Source of the DNA: Symsagittifera roscoffensis
Taxonomy: Eukaryota > Xenacoelomorpha > Acoela > Convolutidae
NCBI RefSeq assembly: GCF_963678635.1
Contig: NC_087064.1
Location: 23,488,539 to 23,552,538, forward strand
Direction: 5' to 3'
Length of the DNA: 64,000 bases
Shown: one piece after another, positions 32,326 through 43,640 of the stretch
How positions within the stretch are numbered: position 1 is the first letter of the stretch
Layout: every line of letters begins with the position of its first letter
Translations under genes and position numbers: made by a program
Notes under the pieces: generated by a model
What the model was told of the DNA's origin: nothing
Seen by the model: only the letters and a program-made list of their open reading frames with translations
Databases searched by the model: none

Positions 32326-33520
32326 CAACCTTTAATTTTCGACTTAAATTTGAACTTATCGGACTTGTTGTCATAGCAGCAAAAAGTTTTGCAACGCAAA
32401 TTTAGCATCTGGGTACACCTAAACTCCTCTTTAAAAAATCCAGGCTCTCGTGTATTGTGCTTTTTATGGGTATTGCAATAAGTTCGAGCAAAGAAATTAG
32501 ACTTTGCGTATGCCTTAAAAATTATTAAATATGCAGTATTTTTTTCAGTTTTTCGAAAATGGCTCTCTTATCTGGTCGGGTTCAGTGATACAAATTTTCT
32601 TTCAGCAAGAGCTAAGTGAAGCAAGTCAGTGTTCATCTTCAATTTTTTAAAACTACTTACACCACGGATTTTGTCAAAAAAGTTATAGTAGAGCTTTAAT
32701 ATTCTCAACTTTGCATACGGCAGTATGAAGAATCCAACAATGATGGGTTCCCAACGCTCAATGGTTAATTTCAACAGCTCCACCTCATACAAGTGTTTCT
32801 CAACCGTATTCAGTCTTTTGTATAGTGTTTCATTGGTTGCTTTATGAGTATTTTGGTCATTGAGATACTTCATGATTAAATGCCTGGATCTATCCACGAT
32901 CTGATATACAAAGGAGGAATTGCCTACAAAACTCATGGTTTCTGCTACAGTTTACAGTTTCTGACAGAGTCCTTTGATCTCCTTCGCTTCTAGCATCAAC
33001 CACTGATTGAATGATTGAACAAGATTATTGAAGCGTTTTAGAGGAGAATAGAGATTGTTGCTTCTAATTTTTAAGGATAAAACGTTCATACGGAGGCAAT
33101 GCTGAAAATTCAAGCTTGTCAGGATAGTCAAAACACTCAAAGGGAAAAAAAGTTTCCCTAGCGTTATGGGCTCTGAGAAAAGGGTCCAAAACTGTTGCTC
33201 TACTCAAAAAAATTGTATTATTTCGAGAAATTGTACCTATTCAATCTAAAAGATACAAAATTGTTAACTTTTTTGATTACTGATGTGTCATGTTTTTACC
33301 GCGAATCAAATAAGGGATTATGTAAGAAGCAAATTGAAATCCAAAACAGGCAAAATATTTACATATCTCTCCAGATGTTGTTTCAAATCTTCGAGTTCAT
33401 TTTTTTGAATTTGCAAATGTTGTGTTGACATATCTGCTTCTTACAAATCTTAAGTGAAATGGTCTTGTACTCAATTTCGTTACTCGAATAACTGTTGCCT
33501 CGCTCGTTCAGCTGATCAAA
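32326..33520 (-). pseudogene. polB: Polinton-like protein-primed DNA polymerase B remnant, copy A (catalytic/C-terminal part)
   Basis: The block 32568-32936 encodes the region from motif B to motif C of a family B polymerase. It reads MSFVGNSSFVYQIVDRSRHL, where the family has a Gly after NSS-F/Y and here Val is seen. Farther on come EPIIVGFFILPYAKLRILKL and KKLKMNTDLLHLAL, where the metal-binding motif C normally has two Asp flanking Thr; the first is Asn and the residue after the second is Leu. Downstream (32330-32560) a Cys/His-containing segment follows (FFARTYCNTHKKHNTREPGF). Upstream, 33230-33300 carries an exonuclease-domain-like piece (VIKKVNNFVSFRLN). Stops interrupt throughout. Protein-primed PolB of this type is the hallmark replication enzyme of Polinton/Maverick elements. 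Confidence 0.72.
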
Positions 33521-33525
33521 AAATT

Positions 33526-35336
33526 TTTTTTCATTTGTTCAATAACAGCTGTTTCAATAGCTTGGAACTTTTTTATCATCTCCAGCCTACTTTTCTCAAC
33601 CAACAGCTCAATGTTGCTTACAAAATCAAGAAACAACTTCTGTGGCCAATGATCAAGTTTTGTTGTACAAAAAGATAGGTTCTTCAATCAGATTTGATGT
33701 TATTGAGATTGTAATTGGAACATATTTTCCAACACAGGTTGTTGTTTGGGTCACTTTTAGTTTTTCTGAAGGAAAACAATTTGAGTCAAAATCAAAGTTG
33801 CTAAACTACAAAAAATTTTGTTCTTCTAAGAAACTGGAAGATTGAATCCGTCTAGCTTTTTAAACAAGGTTTCGCGGAGCTCATAGACGTTTAGTGGGTA
33901 AATATGTCTCACTTATTCATTGCATCTCAGGAGAAGTTTCTTGTGAAACTCAGATTTCTTGCAGAAAGTGTCATAGCTAGGGCATCGAAAACACTTGAAG
34001 AAGCTATCTACATCTTTTGTATGAATGATATGATTGTAAAATTAAAACAGTTTTTATAAAGCAGTCAACTAGACTGTTTTATCCAGTCTTCCAATACTTT
34101 GTCGAGCTAGTTCCACTACATATTCTTCTTCTTGGTTAACAAAATTGTATATAAAGATGTTTCTTTGCACAATTTCTTCGACAACAGGTAAACCTTCTAC
34201 TTAAACTCCACGAAAACTTTTGAGATCATGACCGGGTTTTGATACAAATTCAGAAAAGCATCTAGAAGTGTGAGAGTCGAGATCATTGTGTCCGTTCATG
34301 TACATAGCCAATGCGCGGAAAAGACACAAATGATCGTTGTATGGTTCCTTGTCTTTGTTTGATAAAAGACAGTTCAATTGCGTATGTCGTTGTAAAGGTT
34401 CGGGTTAGACAGAGTCCGGACATCCCATTGGGCTTTTTTGAGCAAAGCAGCAAAAGTTGTAACGTTAGTAATCAACTTGAACTTCCACTTTGTGTTCTGA
34501 CGTTCTTGGGTACATTGCTCTCCAATATCAATTTTTTCTACTTTTCCATGGCTTGTTATCAAGTTTGGTTTAGTACAAAGCAAGTGGGATTTTACATAAA
34601 AAGAATTTTTTCAAGTAAGTAGATCATCGATATTCACCAGTCTCAATATTTCGAAGAACAAAGCCCGAAGCGATGTTGATTTTAGGGGCAGATTCGAACT
34701 TGTTGAAGACTTCTTCATGTTTCTCATTAATTATTTTAAAATCTAACTGTGACAATCTAACTGTGACATCCCCTTCTTCCTCCACAATTTTGTTCAAGCC
34801 AGCCACCGTATCACTAGGTTTCCGTTGCTTAGCTCCATGTTCCTTTCTCCGATGTTGTCAGAGAGACTAGTAACTTTGGAACTCTTCTTCACAAGAAGAA
34901 CACACCGTCGACTGCTTTGATATTGAAGGTGCTTGTTTCTTGGCCATATGATAGTTCATTTCTTGCTGATTTTATGAGGAATAATTATAACCATAATAAG
35001 AAAGAACCCCTTTTAGCACGACTTTTTGGATGTCAAGCTGCGTGCTGACAAGCCTAAATGTTTCTACAGTCTCCACGCTTCAATTTCTTTTTTGATTAAG
35101 AGCAATCAATGTCTAAAAAAGGAAAACAATTCAGTTAGTACTTTAAAAATGTTCCAAATTTAATAATTTAAAGTACCAATTAAAATTGAATCAAAGAAAT
35201 TACAATGTTTTATTTTTCGCGAAATTAGGAAATGCAATTTTCGATGAAAAATTTCAATTGACTGTTTCTGATTGGCGAACAGAAGTGACGATCTGAACCA
35301 ATAAATGTTAATCAAAAAAATCAGGAAAACAATCTT
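33526..35336 (-). pseudogene. polB: PolB N-terminal remnant, tandem unit 1
   Basis: First unit of an 1811-bp head-to-tail duplication. Minus-strand translation gives IVEEEGDVTVRLSQLDFKII and FVLRNIETGEYR (34624-34806), then LCTKPNLITSHGKVEKIDIG and ERQNTKWKFKLITNVTTFAA (34374-34583). In a shifted frame, KEPYNDHLCLFRALAMYMNG follows, then DLDSHTSRCFSEFVSKPGHD. Near the left end are VVEEIVQRNIFIY-like and LLVEKSRLEM-like pieces. The linear order matches the N-terminal and exonuclease-proximal part of Polinton-type PolB. Stops and frameshifts occur between the pieces. Confidence 0.68.
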
Positions 35337-37147
35337 TTTTTTCATTTGTTCAATAACAGCTGTTTCAATAGCTTGGAACTTTTTTCTCATCTCCAGCCTA
35401 ATTTTCTCGACCAACAGCTCAATGTTGCTTACAAAATCAAGAAACAACTTCTGTGGCCAATGATCAAGTTTTGTTGTACAAAAAGATGGGTTCTTCAATC
35501 AGATTTGATGTTATTGAGATTGTAATTGGAACATATTTTCCAACACAGGTTGTTGTTTGGGTCACTTTTAGTTTTTCTGAAGGAAAACAATTTGAGTCAA
35601 AATCAAAGTTGCTAAACTACAAAAAATTTTGTTCTTCTAAGAAACTGGAAGATTGAATCCGTCTAGCTTTTTAAACAAGGTTTCGCGGAGCTCATAGACG
35701 TTTATTGGGTAAATATGTCTCACTTATTCATTGCATCTCAGGAGAAGTTTCTTGTGAAACTCAGATTTCTTGAAGAAATTGTCATAGCTAGGGCATCGAA
35801 AACACTTGAAGAAGCTATCTACATCTTTTGTATGAATGATATGATTGTAAAATCTAAACAGTTTTTATAAAGCAGTCAACTAGACTGTTTTATCAAGTCT
35901 TCCAATACTTTGTCGAGCTAGTTCCACTACATATTCTTCTTCTTGGTTAACAAAATCGTATATAAAGATGTTTCTTTGCACAATTTCTTCGACAACAGGT
36001 AAACCTTCTAGTTAAACTCCACGAAAACTTTTGAGATCATGACCGGGTTTTGATACAAATTCAGTAAAGCATCTAGAAGTGTGAGAGTCGAGATCATTGT
36101 GTCCGTTCATGTACATAGCCAATGCGCGGAAAAGACACAAATGATCGTTGTATGGTTCCTTGTCTTTGTTTGATAAAAGACAGTTCAATTGCGTATGTCG
36201 TTGTAAAGGTTCGGGTTAGACAGAGTCCGGACATCCCATTGGGCTTTTTTGAGCAAAGCAGCAAAAGTTGTAACATTAGTAATCAACTTGAACTTCCACT
36301 TTGTGTTTTGACGTTCTTGGGTACATTGCTCTCCAATATCAATTTTTTCTACTTTTCCATGGCTTGTTATCAAGTTTGGTTTAGTACAAAGCAAGTGGGA
36401 TTTTACATAAAAAGTATTTTTTCATGTGAGTAGATCATCGATATTCACCAGTCTCAATATTTTGAAGAACAAAGCCCGAAGCGATGTTGATTTTAGGGGC
36501 AGAATCGAACTTGTTGAAGACTTCTTCATGTTTCTCATTAATTATTTTAAAATCTAACTGTGACAATCTAACTGTGACATCCTCTTCTTCCTCCACAATT
36601 TTGTTCAAGCCAGCTACCGTATCACTAGGTTTCTGTTGCTTAGCTCCATGTTCCTTTCTCCGATGTTGTCAGAGAGACTAGTAACTTTGGAACTCTTCTT
36701 CACAAGAAGAACACACCGTCGACTGCTTTGATATTGAAGGTGCTTGTTTCTTGGCCATATGATAGTTCATTTCTTGCTGATTTTATGAGGAATAATTATA
36801 ACCATAATAAGAAAGAACCCCTTTTAGCACGACTTTTTGGATGTCAAGCTGCGTGCTGACAAGCCTAAATGTTTCTACAGTCTCCACGCTTCAATTTCTT
36901 TTTTGATTAAGAGCAATCAATGTCTAAAAAAGGAAAACAATTCAGTTAGTACTTTAAAAATGTTCCAAATTTAATAATTTAAAGTACCAATTAAAATTGA
37001 ATCAAAGAAAATACAATGTTTTATTTTTCGCGAAATTAGGAAATGCAATTTTCGATGAAAAATTTCAATTGACTGTTTCTGATTGGCGAACAGAAGTGAC
37101 GATCTGAACCAATAAATGTTGATCAAAAAAATCAGGAAAACAATCTT
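35337..37147 (-). pseudogene. polB: PolB N-terminal remnant, tandem unit 2
   Basis: Near-identical copy of 33526-35336 at a constant offset of 1811 bp, with scattered substitutions (for example AAAATTGTATATAAAG versus AAAATCGTATATAAAG). It carries the same broken frames, including PYNDHLCLFRALAMYMNGHN. Identity of the disabling mutations in both units shows the sequence was already dead when duplicated. Confidence 0.72.
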
Positions 37148-38537
37148 TTAAGAATGGAAATAGCACTCGAATTTATAAATATTTCTTAACCAAAAAAAAT
37201 TGAGTTTTTACATTTTCATCAGAAAAAAGAATTTAAGTTTTTTGGATACCTTTTTTGAAAAATCACGAAAAAAAATTTCATCCTGCAGAATTTTTACTAA
37301 AATTTGATTGGGCTGATATTACAAAATTCAACACCATTTTTGTTTCCTGCAAAACTTAAAAAAGATCATATTATTGTTACGAATTACAAAACAATTTTCG
37401 CACCCTCTAAAAAACTTAATTAACTTTTTGCAAACTTGTTGAAAAAATCAAATCAAATTTTGCATCTTGCTAAAATTTCTGAGGTAATTTTGCACACATA
37501 AGAAAAACTAAATATTTTTTTTATGTTTAAGAAGCGTTTAATTTGAAATACAAAAAGTTGGGATATGCTTTATGCTTGTTGAGATTTGCAAAGTTCAATA
37601 GTTTTGTTGACTGATAATTATATAGTCATGTAATTTAAGTATTCGTCATCTTGAATCAATTCTTAAAAATTTTTTGAGCTGAGCAGTATGAGTTGTAGCT
37701 TGGTTTTTCAAGATATCTTATAAAAAGCAATAAAATAAATTGGCATTTTCCTAAATTCTTTTTCAATAAAGTTTCAAGAACAGTTTTGGAAACTCAAAAT
37801 TTAACAAAATTGCAATATTTGGATTCAAATCAGAAATTTCTCAATTTCAATGGATTTTGCATAAAGGAAAACTTAAAGTTTTTCAAAATTATTGTTCAGA
37901 TATTTAAAAATAGATATTATAGGTATTTTTTGCACACATAAGGAAAACTACATCATTTTTTACGTTTAAAAGAGTTTAGTTTGAAATACAATAAATTGGG
38001 ATGTACTTGACACAGCAATAGTCATCATCATTTTTTGTTGAAAATGATTTATTTGTATAGCGAGTTGCCAGTATAGTAGTTCTATTAACTATGTATTTTT
38101 CGTAATTGGTGCATCGCCTTTTCCTTGTTCCATTAGGGTAATGATGCCTTATTTGGAATGCCTAGTGGTGAACTACATTTTTTTTGTCCATCAATTCCAA
38201 ATATCGTTACTTTGATACCTCTTCTACTGATCAGTTTCTCTGAGTCTCAAACCAAAAATTTTTTCTTGAGAAATTATTCTTCCCAAATATTTTGAATTTA
38301 AACAGAATCGAATTCAAGTTGGCAGATTTTCTGGGTCCCAAAAATCCTACAACCGAAAAATTTGTTTTGCACTTTATTATCATATCGAAAAAACCCAGCA
38401 AATCTATCTTGGTGAAAAAGAAGTAGACGGGATATCAGCAATACGGAAAACGATACCGGAAACCTTGGGTTTGTTCATATATTGGTACCCTATTCTCGGG
38501 TTATGCTTGACACATAACAGATGTCATCATCAATTTT
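37116..38537. repeat. 1.42-kb AT-rich repeat, copy X
   Basis: It matches 41431-42856 from ATGTTGATCAAAAAAATCAG to ATGTCATCATCAATTTT with few differences. An internal ~440-bp partial repeat exists (TTTTGCACACATAAG...GAAATACAA at 37488 and 37926). It overlaps the end of PolB unit 2, so the repeat boundary includes 30 bp of that unit. Confidence 0.85.
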
Positions 38538-38543
38538 GACTGG

Positions 38544-38711
38544 TTGATGTCCTGAAAATAGTAACTTTTACTTAGCCCTAAACAGATCAGAAAATCAACT
38601 GGCTAGGTCGAGATGGTGAAAAACGCGTAGAATTTAGGTAACTGACGCCGGCCAGTCGTATATAGGTACTTTTTCTACGCTCCGTCATTGTGTAGTATTT
38701 GGGCGAATGTT
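38544..38711 (+). repeat. Duplicated 165-bp segment, copy B
   Basis: Counterpart of 31640-31805, joined here almost directly to the PolB remnant. Confidence 0.85.
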
Positions 38712-38739
38712 AAACGTCTACAGAATTGTCTAGAACCCA

Positions 38740-39920
38740 TTTGTTCCAACCTTTAATTTTTGAATTAAATTTGAACTTATCGGACTTGTTGTCATAGCAG
38801 CAAAAAGTTTTGCAACACAAATTTAGCATCTGGGTACACCTAAACTCCTCTTTAAAAAGTCCAGGCTCTCGTGTATTGTGCTTTTTATGGGTATTGCAAT
38901 AAGTTCGAGCAAAGAAATTAGACTTTGCGTATGCCTTAAAAATTATTAAATATGCAGTATTTTTTTCAGTTTTTCGAAAATGGCTCTCTTATCTGGTCGG
39001 GTTCAGTGATACAAATTTTCTTTCAGCAAGAGCTAAGTGAAGCAAGTCTGTGTTCATCTTCAATTTTTTAAAACTACTTACACCACGGATTTTGTCAAAA
39101 AAGTTATAGTAGAGTTTTAATATTCTCAACTTTGCATACGGCAGTATGAAGAATCCAACAATGATGGGTTCCCAACGCTCAATGGTTGATTTCAACAGCT
39201 CCACCTCATACAAGTGTTTCTCAACCGTATTCAGTCTTTTGTATAGTGTTTCATTGGTTGCTTTATGAGTATTTTGGTCATTGAGGTACTTCATGATTAA
39301 ATGCCTGGATCTATCCACGATCTGATATAAAAAGGAGGAATTGCCTAAAAAACTCATGGTTTCTGCTACAGTTTACAGTTCCTGACAGAGTCCTTTGATC
39401 TCCTTCGCTTCTAGCATCAACCACTGATTGAATGGTTGAACAAGATTATTGAAGCGTTTTAGAGGAGAATAGAGATTGTTGCTTCTAATTTTTAAGGATA
39501 AAACGTTCATACGGAGGCAATGCTGAAAATTCAAGCTTGTCAGGATAGTCAAAAAACTCAAATCAAAGGAAAAAAAAACTTTTCGTTTCCCTAGCGTTAT
39601 GGGCTCTGAGAAAAGGGTCCCAAAACTGTTGCTCTACTCAAAAATTGTATTATTTCGAGAAATTGTACCTATTCAATCTAAAAGATACAAAATTGTTAGC
39701 TTTTTTGATTACTGATGTGTCATGTTTTTACCGCGAATCAAATAAGGGATTATAAAAGAAGCAAAGTGAAATCCAAAACAGGCAAAATATTTACATATCT
39801 CTCCAGATGTTGTTTCAAGTCTTCGAGTTCATTTTTCTGAATTTGCAAATGTTGTGTTGACATATCTGCTTCTTACAAATCTTAAGTACAATAGACTTGT
39901 ACTCAATTTCGTTACTCGAT
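38740..39920 (-). pseudogene. polB: PolB remnant, copy B (catalytic/C-terminal part)
   Basis: Close copy of 32326-33500. The block 38989-39357 differs by a handful of residues (MSFLGNSSFLYQIVDRSRHL; ELLKSTIERWEP). It shares the altered motif C (KKLKMNTDLLHLAL), and a non-Gly residue follows NSSF as in copy A. The region upstream (39373-39561) is also shared, with LNFQHCLRMNVLSLKIRSNN. Confidence 0.72.
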
Positions 39921-39945
39921 TAAATGTTGCCTCGCTCGTTCAATA

Positions 39946-40024
39946 TAGCCAATGCGCGGAAAAGACACAAATGATCGTTGTATGGTTCCTTGTCTTTGTT
40001 TGATAAAAGACAGTTCAATTGCGT
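39946..40024 (-). pseudogene. 79-bp stray PolB fragment
   Basis: TATAGCCAATGCGCGGAAAA through CAGTTCAATTGCGTA repeats 34305-34383 and 36116-36194 exactly or nearly so, and is fused to the end of PolB copy B. Confidence 0.9.
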
Positions 40025-41107
40025 AAATTAAAAAAAATTAAAAAACACTTGAATATCTTCATGTTATTCTACAAGAAAACAAATTCCGTCCGATTTTCTG
40101 ATGAAATAGATGAAGATTCTTTGTTTTTTGTTTACTATTTTTTGGACATTTTTTTGCCCAAAACAGAGTTCTACTACTAAGTAAAGGCCTACTTAGGTAA
40201 AATTACTCAATCAAAAAGTTTACTTCTGAGACGAGTATTGAGTATCAAGGCCTTAAGCTTACTGTTGTATTACATCTGACAAGAAAAAATGTTTGTTCTA
40301 GAAAATTTTAATTTAATCAAAGAATTGTAGGATAACAACTCAAAGACTTTTTTTTTTGCCTTTTTGATTCCTGAATTTGTCAAAACTCCCCAGCATTGTT
40401 CTGTGTTCCTTCATTTCATTGAAGATTTTCAAATATCAAAATCCTGTGTTCGGGAATAAAATTTTCAGAGATTCGCTCTAAAAAAATCATCAACTTTTTG
40501 CTATCCTCGCAAATTCACATCAAAATAAAAAAATTGGACTTTATTCTCAAAAAATAGCTCTTGATTATATACAGAAAGTTCAATTGAATTGAAGAAAACT
40601 ATGCAGAAATGTTACATGTTACATTTTTCTTCTTTTATTACTTATATCGCCTTTTTTTTTCTTATTTTCACGGCTAGCAACCTGGGTAAATTGTTTTTGC
40701 AAGTTCCTTTGTGAATATATTTTAACTATTTCTGATTTGAAACGATACTGTACAAAAGTTTAATAAAATGGAACTTTGTTTCTGATTGGATTCGACATTG
40801 AATAAAAATTTCCATGAAAGGAAGCTGAAATGAAATTTGATTGAATAGGACTGCAGATCAAATAAGAAAAATCTATTCTGGTTAGTAAATCCCATACATT
40901 TGTGGTGAAGGTACTCCTCACTCGTCACTCTTAATTAAAAATCAATTTATTTTCGATTGAACAACCGTCAACTTTCTCTTCTCTCAGCTCTAAATCAGTC
41001 AGATTTCTTGTTTTTACTCTGACACTTTTCTTTTCATTTTGTTTCTGAAATTGAATTTCCTTGTGCGGAATAACAACTTTACCTACTCGATCGAGTTTTG
41101 ACCAGAA
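40025..41107. other. AT-rich unique DNA
   Basis: No repeat or domain recognised. It lies upstream of a small open frame at 41108. Confidence 0.35.
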
Positions 41108-41374
41108 ATGATGACAATCAAGGTGTTCGAGTCAGTCCCTGGAATTTTTTTGGCTCAGCTGGATGTCATGAGAAGAGAATTTAACGATCACTATTTGCAT
41201 CAAGCTTTCATCACCGAGAATCAGCTTGGAACGATGAGAATCGTTCCGTGTGAAAAAAAGGAGCCGCGGAGAACCCGATTACAATCGGAGAGGATGAGGG
41301 TATTTCTGAACCAAGGACTCCAACGAGCAAACTACCAAGTGAACCAAAATTGCAACGTTTTTCTTGCTATGTAA
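41108..41374 (+). CDS. Small basic hypothetical protein, 88 aa
   Basis: Uninterrupted frame starting MMTIKVFESVPGIFLAQLDV, with a charged middle (CEKKEPRRTRLQSERMRVFL) and TAA after NVFLAM. It has codon-like composition and lies in AT-rich DNA just before repeat copy Y. Unlike the surrounding element pieces it has no internal stop. It could be a Polinton-encoded small protein, an exon, or chance. No family recognised. Confidence 0.35.
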   Translation: MMTIKVFESVPGIFLAQLDVMRREFNDHYLHQAFITENQLGTMRIVPCEKKEPRRTRLQSERMRVFLNQGLQRANYQVNQNCNVFLAM

Positions 41375-41430
41375 ATACTTAAAGTTCATGGATTTTTTTG
41401 TACTAAATTTGATCATTAAAAAAATTATTT

Positions 41431-42856
41431 ATGTTGATCAAAAAAATCAGGAAAACAATCTTTTAAGAATGGAAATAGCACTCGAATTTATAAATAATTC
41501 TTAACCAAAAAAAATTGAGTTTTTACATTTTCATCAGAAAAAAGAATTTAGGTTTTTTGGATACCTTTTTTGAAAAATCACGAGAAAAAATTTCATCCTG
41601 CAGAATTTTTACTAAAATTTGATTGGGCTGATATTACAAAATTCAACACCGTTTTTGTTTCCTGCAAAATTTAAAAAATCATATTATTGTTACGAATTAC
41701 AAAACAATTTTCGCACCCTCTAAAAAACTTAATTAACTTTTTGCAGACTTGTTGAAAAAATCAAATCAAATTTTGCATCTTGCTAAAATTTCTGAGGTAA
41801 TTTTTGCACACATAAGGAAAACTACATCATTTTTTTTATGTTTAAGAAGCGTTTAATTTGAAATACAAAAAGTTGGGATATGCTTTATGCTTGCTGAGAT
41901 TTGAAAAGTTCAATAGTTTTGTTGACTGATAATTTTATAGTCATGTAATTTAAGTATTCGTCATCTTGAATCAATTCTTAAAATTTTTTTGAGCTGAGCA
42001 TTATGAGTTGTAGCTTGGTTTTTCAAGATTTCTTATAAAAAGCAATAAAATAAATTGGCATTTTACAAAATTGTTTTTCAATAAAATTCCAAGAACAGTT
42101 TTGGAAACTCAAAATTTAACAAAATTGCAATATTTGGATTCAGATCAGAAATTTCTCAATTCAATGGATTTTGCATAAAAGAAAACTTAAAGTTTTTCAA
42201 ATTTATCGTTCAGATATTTAAAAATAGATATTATAGGTATTTTTTGCACACATAAGGAAAACTACATCATTTTTTACGTTTAAAAAGAGTTTAGTTTGAA
42301 ATACATTAAAATGGGATGTGCTTGACACATAGCAAGTGTCATCATCATTTTTTGTTGAAAATGGTTTATTTGTATAGCGAGTTGCCAGTATAGTAGTTCT
42401 AACAACTATGTTTTTTCCGTAATTGGTGCATCGCCTTTTCATTGTTCCATTAGGGTAATGATGCCTTATTTGGAATGCCTAGTGGTGAACTACATTTTTT
42501 TTGTCCATCACTTCCAAATATCGTTACTTTGATACCTCTTCTATTGATCAGTTTCTCTGAGTCTCAAACCAAAAATTTTTTCTTGAGAAATTATTCTTCC
42601 CAACTATTTTGAATTTAAACAGAATCGAATTCAAGTTGGCAGATTTTCTGGGTCCCAAAAATCCTACAACGGAAAAATTTGTTTTGCACTTATTTATCAT
42701 ATCAAAAAAACCCAGTAATTCTATCTTGGTGAAAAAAAAGTAGACGGGATATCAGCAATATGGAAAACGATACTGGAAACCTTGGGTTTGTTCATATATT
42801 GGTACCCTATTCTTGGGTTATGCTTGACGCATAGCAGATGTCATCATCAATTTTTT
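41431..42856. repeat. 1.42-kb AT-rich repeat, copy Y
   Basis: Counterpart of 37116-38537 at offset about 4315. Its last ~500 bp (from CATCATCATTTTTTGTTGAAAATG at about 42330) is repeated again in tandem at 42838-43340. Confidence 0.85.
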
Positions 42857-43340
42857 GTTGAAAATGATTTAATTGTATAATAAGTTACCTTTTAGTAGTT
42901 CTTACACCTACGCAGTTTCCCTAATTGATGCATCGCCTGCTCCTTGTTCCATATAGGGTAATAATGCCTTATTTGGAATGCCTAGTGGTCAACTAAATTT
43001 CCTATTCTCTAAAACTTTCCAAATATCGTTACTTTCATTCCTTTTCTACTGATCAGTTTCTCTGAGCCTCAAATCAGAAATTTTTCTGGAGAAATTATTC
43101 ATCCCAACTACTTTGAATTTAAACAGAATCGAAATTAAGTTGGCAGATTTTCCGGGTCCCAAGAAACCTACAACGGAAAAACTTATTTTGAACTTTTTGA
43201 ACTTATTTATCATGTCGAAAAAATCCCGCAAGTCCATCTTGGTGAAAAAGAATGAGAGGGGATATCAGCAATGCGAAAAACAAGGTTGGAAACCTTGGGC
43301 TCGTTCACTTATTGGAACCCTATTCTGTCAAAGACTCCTT
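42838..43340 (+). repeat. Second tandem unit of the ~500-bp repeat
   Basis: CATCATCAATTTTTTGTTGA through TATTGGAACCCTATTCT is a diverged copy of 42330-42838. It is the better coding version: 43113-43394 is open. Confidence 0.7.
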
Positions 43341-43640
43341 GGCAGGAGCAGAAACCATGGAGCAGGAACTTTCGAGCTGCAATGCGGTGTATGACAAGGC
43401 AACATACAGCAAGAGGAGGGTCTGTGTCACAGTCAAGAATTACAATGTTAACAAGCCACCCTACCTTCAGGTTTGACTCTTCCTTGCAAAAGAGAATGAA
43501 GCAATGCAGCAAGTTGCCTAAGTCAAATAAACTATAAACAGGTTCAAAGAACTTGACCGAGTCTTGGATCTTAGAGACTTTATGTTTGTTGAGAATTACA
43601 ATAATTATGAGAAGTTCAATAATTTTGTTGACTGATAATA
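43113..43640 (+). pseudogene. Decayed coding sequence of unknown element protein
   Basis: Frame 43113-43394 reads NRIEIKLADFPGPKKPTTEK, then MSKKSRKSILVKKNERGYQQ. Frame 43252-43476 then carries LAGAETMEQELSSCNAVYDK and ATYSKRRVCVTVKNYNVNKP, and frame 43271-43537 ends RMKQCSKLPKSNKL. Frame hops show an ancestral ORF broken by indels. The ~500-bp repeats to the left contain shorter versions of the first part (ADFLGPKN-like). Not recognised; probably a Polinton structural or accessory protein by context. Confidence 0.4.
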
